The notes beneath the pieces were generated by a model, which was given only the letters and a program-made list of their open reading frames with translations, ran no database searches and was not told where the DNA came from. A stretch of DNA of 64,000 nucleotides. It comes from Fidelibacterota bacterium (lineage in GTDB: Bacteria; Fidelibacterota; UBA2242; JAFGTP01). The stretch covers positions 154,948 to 218,947 of the forward strand of contig JAFGTP010000054.1 in NCBI GenBank assembly GCA_016934035.1, given 5' to 3'. The translations under genes and the position numbers were made by a program. Shown piece by piece: positions 44,848 through 52,333 of the stretch (position 1 is its first letter; the number at the start of each line of letters is the position of its first letter).

Positions 44848-45082
44848 CTAAACCTCCCAACACATCAAAATTGTTTTTCAGGGTCCTTTCAATTTGTTTT
44901 AAATGTTCCGGATTGTAATCATCAGGGATATCTATTTTGATGGTTTTTAAAATAACCTGGCTCATATCTTCGTCAACCGTTAATTCGGTTTGAGAACCGA
45001 ATTCCCAGTTCATCGCTTTGGTTACTTCTCTTGGTAAAAGAACACCCCGGCTGGAACCAACTCTTATTATTTTTCTTTTCAT
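44840..45082 (-). CDS. AbrB/MazE-type DNA-binding antitoxin-like protein
   Basis: 80 residues. The N-terminal ~45 residues form an AbrB/SpoVT swapped-hairpin domain (IIRVGSSRGVLLPREVTKAM ... ELTVDED). The C-terminal ~35 residues (IDIPDDYNPEHLKQIERTLKN) would be the toxin-binding tail in a MazE-like antitoxin. Its end overlaps the Doc-like gene by eight bases and it follows a paralogue by 14 bases. It is probably a repressor of its own operon and binder of the Doc-like protein. Confidence 0.82.
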   Translation of the reverse strand: MKRKIIRVGSSRGVLLPREVTKAMNWEFGSQTELTVDEDMSQVILKTIKIDIPDDYNPEHLKQIERTLKNNFDVLGGLDD

Positions 45083-45096
45083 TTTATCCTCAACTG

Positions 45097-45339
45097 TTAT
45101 TCTTTGCTATCAATTTCTTTGAGAATATTTGCATATTCCCGTTGAAAATCAGTAAAGTTTTCCAAATATGATTTTACTTTCTTTTTTTTCTTCTTCATAT
45201 TTCTGAGGTAAACAGTCTCTTCACTTTCATCCAGGATCAAATCAATATAATCATCGAAATCCCAACTCATAGAGTTTACAACGCTCTTCGGCAACAAAAT
45301 ACACAGACTAGCACCAACTCTTACTATTTTTCTTTTCAT
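45097..45339 (-). CDS. Second AbrB/MazE-type DNA-binding protein
   Basis: 80 residues, clearly a paralogue of the next gene: MKRKIVRVGASLCILLPKSV against MKRKIIRVGSSRGVLLPREV. It shares the AbrB domain but has its own lysine-rich C-terminal part (MKKKKKKVKSYLENF, with FQREYANILKEI). It is the first gene of the three-gene operon, with TAGGAG before its ATG and a good promoter at 45382-45410. Perhaps the two form mixed dimers, or one is specialised for DNA and the other for the Doc-like partner (inference). Confidence 0.8.
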   Translation of the reverse strand: MKRKIVRVGASLCILLPKSVVNSMSWDFDDYIDLILDESEETVYLRNMKKKKKKVKSYLENFTDFQREYANILKEIDSKE

Positions 45340-45381
45340 TCTAAACTCCTAAATATAATAAGGTTTCTATTGTGTAAAATT

Positions 45382-45410
45382 AAAATAGATTTATCATTAT
45401 TAAATGTCAA
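45382..45410 (-). promoter_or_regulatory. Sigma70-type promoter of the AbrB-AbrB-Doc operon with overlapping palindrome
   Basis: On the minus strand: -35 TTGACA (45410-45405), 17-base spacer, -10 TATTTT (45387-45382). The -35 lies inside an imperfect palindrome at 45400-45420 (TTAAA-tg-TCAA-g-TTGA-TTTAA), a likely operator for an AbrB-type autoregulator. Confidence 0.6.
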
Positions 45411-45608
45411 GTTGATTTAAATAAAAAATCAGAAAAAATATACAATTTTGCACTACTTAACAACTGTCTAAAAAAATTATCACTGAGAAAAATTATTTAC
45501 TATTTTATTTTCTTTGAAAAAGATTTAATATCTTTTCAACTTTGCAACAACCTTAACCAAATAAAACTTAAAAATATTTTTTTATAAATAAAAGTATTTC
45601 TTTCCATA

Positions 45609-45637
45609 TTGACATGGAAGGTTATTATTTATGCAAT
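45609..45637 (+). promoter_or_regulatory. Possible mutS promoter
   Basis: -35 TTGACA (45609-45614), 17-base spacer, -10 TGCAAT (45632-45637, four of six consensus). A perfect 6-bp inverted repeat (TTCCAT at 45602-45607 / ATGGAA at 45614-45619) surrounds the -35. It would give a leader of about 230 bases before the preferred mutS start. Confidence 0.4.
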
Positions 45638-45876
45638 ATTATAGTATTTTATCAATTTTTTGAAAAATATTATCCAAACCTCCTCAATAACATCCAACGG
45701 CCTTTAGAAATAAGGAGTTGGTGTTGAATACTTTTAAACTTAATGTTTCTGTTATGAAACACTTTTGCCCTTTAACAATACAAAAAATTAACACACCAAT
45801 CCCGCAATTATTGTTCATTCTAAAGGAAACTTTTTATATATTTTCTCAGGGTTTTGAGAACCCTTTGAAAGGAAGC

Positions 45877-48489
45877 ATGATAAAAAGTAAAAAAGAATCT
45901 GTTACCCCTGTAATGCGCCAGTACTATAATGTGAAAACTGAGTACCCTGACGCTCTGGTGCTTTTTCGGATGGGTGATTTTTATGAGACATTTGAAGATG
46001 ACGCCAAAACTGCTGCCCGGGTCCTGAATATAACGCTGACCAAAAGAGCCAATGGAAAAGCCAGTTCCGTCCCACTTGCCGGATTTCCCTACCATGCGCT
46101 GGAGTCTCATTTGTACAAACTTATGAAAGCCGGACTTAAAGTCGCAATTTGTGAGCAGGTGGAAGACCCGAAGACAGCCAAGGGAATTGTCAGGCGAGAA
46201 GTGGTAGAAATCGTAACACCGGGCACGTCCATATCCACGCGATTTCTTGAAGACAAAAATAATAATTATCTTCTTGCTGTTAATATTGATAAAAATATTG
46301 CAGGAGTTTCAGTAATCGATGTCTCTACCGGAGAATTTTTTGTTCAGGAGTTTCCGGTCAGTAACCTCAAAGAGCGGATTCTTTCCTATTCTCCCACGGA
46401 AGTTCTTTGCCCGGAAAAGATTGAAAATGAAATCATGCAACTAATTGGCAGCCAAGTCCTGAAAATTACCCCTCTTGATCCCTGGATGTTTCACTATGAG
46501 GAGGCCTATTCCGCCTTAACTGAACATTTCCAGACCCAATCATTGAAGGGATTTGGCATTGTTGATTTAAAACCGGCTGTCCAGTCCGCAGGGGCAATTC
46601 TGCTTTACCTTCGGTTTAACCATCAAAAGGACTTGGCCCACATCGACAAAATTTCCGTTGAAACGGACAAAGACGTCATGATCGTGGATAATTTTACCCG
46701 CAAAAATCTTGAAATCTTTACAACCCTTCAAAGCCAGGGCCGGGATGGCTCACTGATCCATGTTCTGGATAAAACCATCACTTCCCTGGGTAGCCGGCAG
46801 TTAAAAAAATGGCTCCTGCGTCCCTTGTTTAGGGTCAGTAAAATCAATGAGCGTCTGGACCAAGTCGAGGCTCTGGCTTCTGATAACCTTTTGAGAGACG
46901 ATATTCGTGAAAAATTACAGGAATGCAGTGACCTTGAAAGACTATTGGCGAAGCTCAGCACCAATCGCTCATCGGCCCGAGATCTTGTGCAGATCAAGAC
47001 CACCTTTGAAATCCTGCCTCAAATAACAATCCTGATAAAAAATCTGCCGGTATTTACACCAATTTTTGAAAATTTTGATTCTCTGCCTGAACTTGTGGCC
47101 TTAATTAATAAAACCTTGGCCACGGGAGATTTACCACTGTCCATCAAAGATGGCGGATTTATCGCTGACGGATTGAATGCAGAATTGGATGAATACCGCT
47201 ACATGATGCGTCACGGTAAGCAATGGATTGCCAATCTTCAGGCCAGTGAACGGGAAAAGCTGAACATACCGTCCCTCAAAATTGGCTACAATAAAGTCTT
47301 TGGTTATTTCATCGAAGTGCGCCGGCTGCATACGGAAAAAATTCCTGAAAATTATATTCGCAAGCAAACATTGGTCAACTGTGAAAGATACATTACTCCG
47401 GAACTCAAGGAATATGAAGAAAAATTGCTTCACGCAGAGGAAAAGGTCAGTATTCTGGAATATCAGATTTTCCAGGATCTTCGCCTGAAAATATTAGACA
47501 GGATTACAGAAATCCAAAAAAACGCCCACTTGATTGCCACCCTCGATATTTTGGCTTCATTGGCTGACATCGCTGTTAGAAATCATTATATTCGACCGGA
47601 GATTAATCAGGGATCGGAAATCCTTATCAAAGAAGGGCGCCATCCCGTTGTTGAAGAGCTGTTGCCTGCCGGTGAAAAGTTTACACCCAATGATCTTGAA
47701 ATCGACAACAATGTCAAACAGATTTATATTATTACGGGCCCGAATATGTCCGGAAAATCCACTTACCTGCGCCAGATCGGGTTGATTGTGTTGATGGCCC
47801 AAATCGGTTCCTTTGTGCCCGCCAGCGAAGCCCGTATTGGCGTGGTTGATCGTATTTTTACACGGGTAGGCGCCAGTGACAACCTGACAGCCGGCGAATC
47901 CACTTTTTTGATGGAGATGAATGAAACAGCCAATATTCTCAATAATGCCACGCCAAAATCCCTGGTCCTTCTGGATGAAATCGGCAGAGGCACCTCCACC
48001 TATGACGGGATGTCTATTGCCTGGGCTGTAACTGAATACCTGCATAATCATGAAACCACTGCGGCTAAAACACTTTTTGCCACCCATTACCATGAATTGA
48101 CCGAATTGGAAAAATTACTGCCTCGCGTGGGAAACCTGAATGTCGCGGTCAAAGAATATGGAAATACCGTCGCATTTTTGCGTAAAATCCTGCCCGGCGG
48201 TTGCGACCGCAGCTATGGAATTCATGTGGCTAAAATGGCCGGTGTCCCGGACAGGGTCATTCACAGGGCCAATGAAATTATGGCCAATTTCAATATGGAA
48301 AAACGAGATTTGCCAACCAATCCGGAGACTTTTCATAAAATTCCGGAACAGAATCCCAACCAACTGAGTTTATTTGACAGAAAAGAAAGCGAGTTAAGGA
48401 GAAGACTTCAATCGGTGGATATAAACAATCTCACACCCTTGGAGGCACTCAGAACACTTGACGAACTGAAACATCAATTTGGAGAATAA
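45877..48489 (+). CDS. mutS: DNA mismatch repair protein MutS
   Basis: 870 residues from the ATG at 45877 (GAAAGGAAG upstream), the usual MutS length. Mismatch-reading motif FYE in RMGDFYETFEDDA, core and clamp domains, then the ABC ATPase: Walker A GPNMSGKSTYLRQIG (~620), TRVGASDNLTAGESTF, LVLLDEIGRGTSTYDG and FATHYHEL, and a C-terminal helix-turn-helix. It recognises mispairs and recruits MutL. The frame remains open to a TTG at 45718, and a TTG at 45724 has AAGGAG at a good distance; using it would add ~51 residues with no counterpart in MutS, so this is not preferred. The PorV/Q gene follows after one base. Confidence 0.96.
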   Translation: MIKSKKESVTPVMRQYYNVKTEYPDALVLFRMGDFYETFEDDAKTAARVLNITLTKRANGKASSVPLAGFPYHALESHLYKLMKAGLKVAICEQVEDPKTAKGIVRREVVEIVTPGTSISTRFLEDKNNNYLLAVNIDKNIAGVSVIDVSTGEFFVQEFPVSNLKERILSYSPTEVLCPEKIENEIMQLIGSQVLKITPLDPWMFHYEEAYSALTEHFQTQSLKGFGIVDLKPAVQSAGAILLYLRFNHQKDLAHIDKISVETDKDVMIVDNFTRKNLEIFTTLQSQGRDGSLIHVLDKTITSLGSRQLKKWLLRPLFRVSKINERLDQVEALASDNLLRDDIREKLQECSDLERLLAKLSTNRSSARDLVQIKTTFEILPQITILIKNLPVFTPIFENFDSLPELVALINKTLATGDLPLSIKDGGFIADGLNAELDEYRYMMRHGKQWIANLQASEREKLNIPSLKIGYNKVFGYFIEVRRLHTEKIPENYIRKQTLVNCERYITPELKEYEEKLLHAEEKVSILEYQIFQDLRLKILDRITEIQKNAHLIATLDILASLADIAVRNHYIRPEINQGSEILIKEGRHPVVEELLPAGEKFTPNDLEIDNNVKQIYIITGPNMSGKSTYLRQIGLIVLMAQIGSFVPASEARIGVVDRIFTRVGASDNLTAGESTFLMEMNETANILNNATPKSLVLLDEIGRGTSTYDGMSIAWAVTEYLHNHETTAAKTLFATHYHELTELEKLLPRVGNLNVAVKEYGNTVAFLRKILPGGCDRSYGIHVAKMAGVPDRVIHRANEIMANFNMEKRDLPTNPETFHKIPEQNPNQLSLFDRKESELRRRLQSVDINNLTPLEALRTLDELKHQFGE

Positions 48490-48490
48490 T

Positions 48491-49579
48491 TTGAAATATA
48501 TTTTTCAGGCATTCATCATTTTTCAGATATTGTTGGCCCCCTTGTGGGCTTTTGGGGACAAATATGCCAACAGTTTTTTAAAAACCGGCACCGGAGTCCG
48601 GGAAATAAGTCTGGGCGGTTCGGTGGTGGCAGCAGCCGATGCAAGCACCGCCTTCTACTGGAATCCGGCTTTACTTTCTGGCATTAAAAATCTGACCGGC
48701 AGAATGATGCATGCTGAAGAATTTGCAGGCGTACTCAACCTGGACCATTTTTCAATCACCATTCCCAACTTCAAAGACTACAAAATTGGCATCGGCTTCC
48801 TGCGCAGTTCGGTGGACAATATTCCACTGGTTAAAGAAAGCAGTTTAATGGATATTGGCAATGACGGACTGGCACCCGGTGATGAAAATTACCCTGGCCC
48901 CGATTCAGATGGCTCGGAGGGTAATGGAAAAATGGACAGAGGTGAACGCTTGAATTTTGGCAAAATCGGTAAGTTCGGCACCAGCGAATCAGCCTTTTTT
49001 TTGGCTGCAGGAAAATCCTTTTCAAAAAAACTATCCCTCGGGATTTCGCTGAAAGGAATTAGTAAAAATCTTTATAACACTTCAGCCCTTGGTTTTGGCC
49101 TTGATCTTGGCGCCGTTTACCAGGTGACTGATAAACTCAATATCGGGGCATCCGTATCCGATTTCACTACTACCTATCTCTTTTGGAATGACGGTGAAAG
49201 AGAGATCATCGCTCCGGAAATTCGAACCGGCGTTGCCTATCGTTTGATTATCAAAACGATTCCCTTATCAATAACACCCATGGCAGGTTTCAACATGACA
49301 TTTGATGGCCGGAAAAATAACAGTCTGACGGGTTCTTCGATCTTGAATGCCAAGGCAACTTTTGGTCTGGAAATGAACTTCAAAAATTTACTGGCCTTCA
49401 GGTTCGGCCGTGATGAAAATGAAAATTTTCATATTGGTGCAGGAATCAGCACTGCCATCACAAGTCTGAATTATGGCTTTTCCCTGGGTGACAGCTATTC
49501 CCAATTGGGCAATTCACACCAGATCGGATTGGTCTTCAATCTTCAGGAAGTCTATACTTTGATTAAAAATAATTTATAG
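48491..49579 (+). CDS. PorV/PorQ-family outer-membrane barrel protein with acidic insert
   Basis: About 362 residues. The start is taken as TTG 48491, six bases after GGAG, giving signal peptide KYIFQAFIIFQILLAPLWAF; a TTG at 48479 also lies in frame. The family hallmark FLKTGTGVREISLGGSVVAA and FYWNPALLSG is clear. An insert at ~120-160 is rich in Asp/Gly (DIGNDGLAPGDENY, DSDGSEGNGKMDRGE) and looks like a calcium-binding loop. The start is one base beyond the mutS stop, an odd pairing. Third PorV/Q member in the window; it is not next to T9SS genes, so it may serve another cargo set or a different attachment step. Confidence 0.78.
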   Translation: MKYIFQAFIIFQILLAPLWAFGDKYANSFLKTGTGVREISLGGSVVAAADASTAFYWNPALLSGIKNLTGRMMHAEEFAGVLNLDHFSITIPNFKDYKIGIGFLRSSVDNIPLVKESSLMDIGNDGLAPGDENYPGPDSDGSEGNGKMDRGERLNFGKIGKFGTSESAFFLAAGKSFSKKLSLGISLKGISKNLYNTSALGFGLDLGAVYQVTDKLNIGASVSDFTTTYLFWNDGEREIIAPEIRTGVAYRLIIKTIPLSITPMAGFNMTFDGRKNNSLTGSSILNAKATFGLEMNFKNLLAFRFGRDENENFHIGAGISTAITSLNYGFSLGDSYSQLGNSHQIGLVFNLQEVYTLIKNNL

Positions 49580-49636
49580 GTTTTTTATTTTTTTCGTAGA
49601 TTTAGTCTCAATTAAGACGAAGCAGTCTGGGGATTA

Positions 49637-50725
49637 ATGAAAAAAATAAAAGTATTGTTCAATCTGCATCATTTGTATTATTTGCCACAATTTCTGCCAG
49701 TAGTCGAAGCAATGAAAACTAATGATCGTTTTGATATATTTTTCTCGGCCCCTATGGACAAAGAACGAATTGAATACAATTTGATCACAAAAGTCCTGGG
49801 GACCTGGAAGAACAAGTTTATTTCGGGTGAAACCGAAGAGCATAGAATTGAAAACATTCTGAATGAAAATTTTGACATCACTGTTTTTGGAAAATCTGCT
49901 CATGCTGAACGATATTGTTCACCCGATACCCTGGCTGTATTGCTCTATCATGGAATCGGTGTAAAATCCTGTTATTACACGGATTATAATCCTCGTATTA
50001 ATGTTCGTTATATCGAAGGGGATTATCGAAAAAATGAATTCTTTCGTCGAAAAATAGATACTGAATTGGTTGTAACGGGGTTTCCTAAACTTGACGTGAT
50101 GAAAAAAGAGAATCACCCTTTAAAAAACCAACTGGACCTTGATCCCTCAAAAAAAACGATTCTCTATGCCCCGACCTTTTATCCCAGTTCCATAGAAGTC
50201 TTCGGAGAAAAACTCGGAAACCTGACACGGAATTTCAACCTGATTATCAAACTTCACCATTTTTCCTGGGTTCTGAAAAAATATAGCCATCAAAAAACAC
50301 TTATGGAAAAATTGACCAAAACCTATCCCCATATTCATCTGATGCCCGCCGAATTTACAAATATTGCAGAAATTTATAACCTTTCCGATGTTTTGCTAAC
50401 CGAAGCAAGTTCAACCTTGTTCGAATATCTGGCCACAGAAAATCCTGTGATTGTCTGTACATTTGTCCATCTGCGCTGGAACCATCGCTTGTTTCCATCC
50501 CGGTTCAACAAAAGAATGGACCAGGAAATCAGCAGCCAACTGGATTTTGTCTACAAGTTGAAAAAACCGGGAAAATTATCTTCCCTGGTGAACAAAGCAA
50601 TTCTTGAAAAACCGACCCGAAAAAAAATACTTCAAACCAGACAAAAGGATTTACTCGGGATCGTCGATGGAAATGCTGCCAGGAGGGTGGTAGAGGATTT
50701 AATCAAAAGAATTGATGCGAAATGA
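49637..50725 (+). CDS. CDP-glycerol glycerophosphotransferase (TagF/TagB)-like protein
   Basis: 362 residues with the motif set of this GT-B family: LLYHGIGVKS, YAPTFYPSS, IIKLHHFSW and the nucleotide-binding end block LLTEASSTLFEYLATENPV. These enzymes move glycerol-phosphate or ribitol-phosphate units from CDP-donors to teichoic-acid-like or capsule polymers. The start ATG follows GGGGATTA. It overlaps the next, related gene by four bases (ATGA). In a diderm organism the product could be a phosphate-containing capsule or O-antigen part (inference). Confidence 0.78.
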   Translation: MKKIKVLFNLHHLYYLPQFLPVVEAMKTNDRFDIFFSAPMDKERIEYNLITKVLGTWKNKFISGETEEHRIENILNENFDITVFGKSAHAERYCSPDTLAVLLYHGIGVKSCYYTDYNPRINVRYIEGDYRKNEFFRRKIDTELVVTGFPKLDVMKKENHPLKNQLDLDPSKKTILYAPTFYPSSIEVFGEKLGNLTRNFNLIIKLHHFSWVLKKYSHQKTLMEKLTKTYPHIHLMPAEFTNIAEIYNLSDVLLTEASSTLFEYLATENPVIVCTFVHLRWNHRLFPSRFNKRMDQEISSQLDFVYKLKKPGKLSSLVNKAILEKPTRKKILQTRQKDLLGIVDGNAARRVVEDLIKRIDAK

Positions 50726-51756
50726 AATTTTTACATTTTATTACCAAACCCTATTCAATCGGTATTCTGGAACCCCTGATTAGGGAAATCGAGAAATCAA
50801 AGGCTGGCGAAAACCTTGTTTATGTTGCTGAAAATCTGAAAAATTTATTGCCCGAAAATCTTAATTATACAACCACAATCAATCAGGCTTGTGATTTTCA
50901 TCCAGATATTCTGTTTGCACCTGGAAATATCATACATCATAAAATTCCGGGTCTGAAAGTGCAGGTTTTTCACGGACTTTGTGAAGAAAAATTGGGCCAT
51001 TATAAAATCAACGGTCTCTTTGATCTCTATTGTACCAGCGGCCCGTTGGTGACGGAAAAGTTTCAAAAACTTGCAGACAAATACAAGTTTTTTGCCATTC
51101 GAGAAACCGGTTGGATTAAAGTTGATAAATTATTAAAAAATTACAACAGGAATGAGATATCTGAAAAATTGAAACTGCCGGAAAATAAAAAAATAGTCCT
51201 CTACACACCGACCTTTAGTCCGAGATTCAAATCGTCGGATAAAATACTGCCCCAACTGCACCAACTACCTCACAAAGATGAACTTTGGATTCTCAAGTTT
51301 CATGATTTAATGGATAAAAGGGACATCGAGAAATTTAAACATCTTTCGAGCGATAATATTTTGGTCTACGAAGCTGCTGATAACACAGAATTGCTGCAGT
51401 TAGCCGATGTTCTCATTTCCGATACTTCTTCGATTGTGTATGAATTTATGCTTTTGGACAAACCGGTCATTACCATTGATGCTTCCGTACGAATGGACAA
51501 GGGTATCAATATCACTGATATTTCACAATTGAGAAATGCCCTGGATCGATCCTTTTCCAATCCTGATGAATTTCATGAAAACCGACAAAAATACCTACGA
51601 CAAATTCACCCATACCAGGATACAAATAACGCAACCAGAGTCTTACAGGCAGCAATCGAATTTCATTCTTTAAGGGAACAAATAAAACTGAAACCAAAAC
51701 CCTTGAATCTTTTTCGTAAATACAGAATAAATAAAAAGTTTGGTACAAAAATTTGA
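50722..51756 (+). CDS. Second CDP-glycerol glycerophosphotransferase-like protein
   Basis: 344 residues, distantly related to the preceding gene product. Matching blocks: VFHGLCEEKLGHYKINGLFD (the 'HG..K' motif), LYTPTFSPRF, LKFHDLMD and LISDTSSIVYEFMLLDKPVI. The two genes are translationally coupled, so the enzymes may act in turn, for example primase and polymerase. No CDP-glycerol synthesis gene (tagD) or transporter lies nearby. C-terminal ~40 residues are basic, as seen in membrane-associated enzymes of this type. Confidence 0.78.
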   Translation: MKFLHFITKPYSIGILEPLIREIEKSKAGENLVYVAENLKNLLPENLNYTTTINQACDFHPDILFAPGNIIHHKIPGLKVQVFHGLCEEKLGHYKINGLFDLYCTSGPLVTEKFQKLADKYKFFAIRETGWIKVDKLLKNYNRNEISEKLKLPENKKIVLYTPTFSPRFKSSDKILPQLHQLPHKDELWILKFHDLMDKRDIEKFKHLSSDNILVYEAADNTELLQLADVLISDTSSIVYEFMLLDKPVITIDASVRMDKGINITDISQLRNALDRSFSNPDEFHENRQKYLRQIHPYQDTNNATRVLQAAIEFHSLREQIKLKPKPLNLFRKYRINKKFGTKI

Positions 51757-51823
51757 CATTTAATTATTTTTTCATTAAAGTAATTTTTGCGGTAAAAATA
51801 TGAATTAAATTGGAGGATTTATC

Positions 51824-52261
51824 ATGGAGCAAAGTAGCGTTAACAAAGTCATTCTGGTTGGAAGACTTGGAAAAGACCCGGATGTCCGGTACACATCATC
51901 CGGTGATGCAGTTGCTGAAATTTCTGTTGCCACATCAGAAAGATTTAAAAACCAACAGGGAGAATTTACGGACAGAACTGAATGGCACAAATGTATCGTA
52001 TGGAGAAATACTGCCGAGTTTGTAAAAAAATACATGACCAAGGGACAACTGGTATATGTTGAAGGAAAATTGCAGACTAGAAAATGGCAGGACAAAGAGG
52101 GAAACAACCGATATGCCACGGAAATTCAGGTCAACACACTGACACCTTTGGGGACTTGGGCAAAAGGAGAAGGAAGCGGCAATTCCAATTTTCATCCTTC
52201 ACCGGATTCAGAAACAATGACACAGGTCGCTGAAGACGGAGAAGATGATATTCCATTTTAA
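51824..52261 (+). CDS. ssb: Single-stranded DNA-binding protein
   Basis: 145 residues. OB-fold domain (~1-110; VNKVILVGRLGKDPDVRYTS, WHKCIVWRNTAEFVKKYMTK, LVYVEGKLQTRKW), a short linker, and the conserved acidic tip DDIPF that binds repair and replication partners. GGAGG precedes the ATG. It coats single-stranded DNA. The gene has its own terminator (52285-52333). Confidence 0.96.
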   Translation: MEQSSVNKVILVGRLGKDPDVRYTSSGDAVAEISVATSERFKNQQGEFTDRTEWHKCIVWRNTAEFVKKYMTKGQLVYVEGKLQTRKWQDKEGNNRYATEIQVNTLTPLGTWAKGEGSGNSNFHPSPDSETMTQVAEDGEDDIPF

Positions 52262-52284
52262 CCCCTTCTATTTATCCGTCTTTC

Positions 52285-52333
52285 AAGAGTATACTGCATT
52301 ATTTTTTTAAACATCGGTATACTCTTTTTTTTT
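52285..52333 (+). terminator. Intrinsic terminator of ssb
   Basis: Perfect 10-bp stem AAGAGTATAC / GTATACTCTT with a 22-base loop, running into nine T. Its end overlaps the stop codon of the convergent yifB gene. Confidence 0.85.

Larger units (their letters stand above)
45340..45876. other. AT-rich divergent promoter region between the AbrB operon and mutS
   Basis: 537 bases, very AT-rich. It holds a TTGACA promoter for each direction (45382-45410 minus, 45609-45637 plus), each with an inverted repeat over its -35. The remaining mutS-side leader is ~230 bases and carries an open in-frame stretch from TTG 45718/45724 with AAGGAG before it. This could be a short leader or an N-terminal extension of MutS. 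No RNA gene recognised. Confidence 0.5.
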
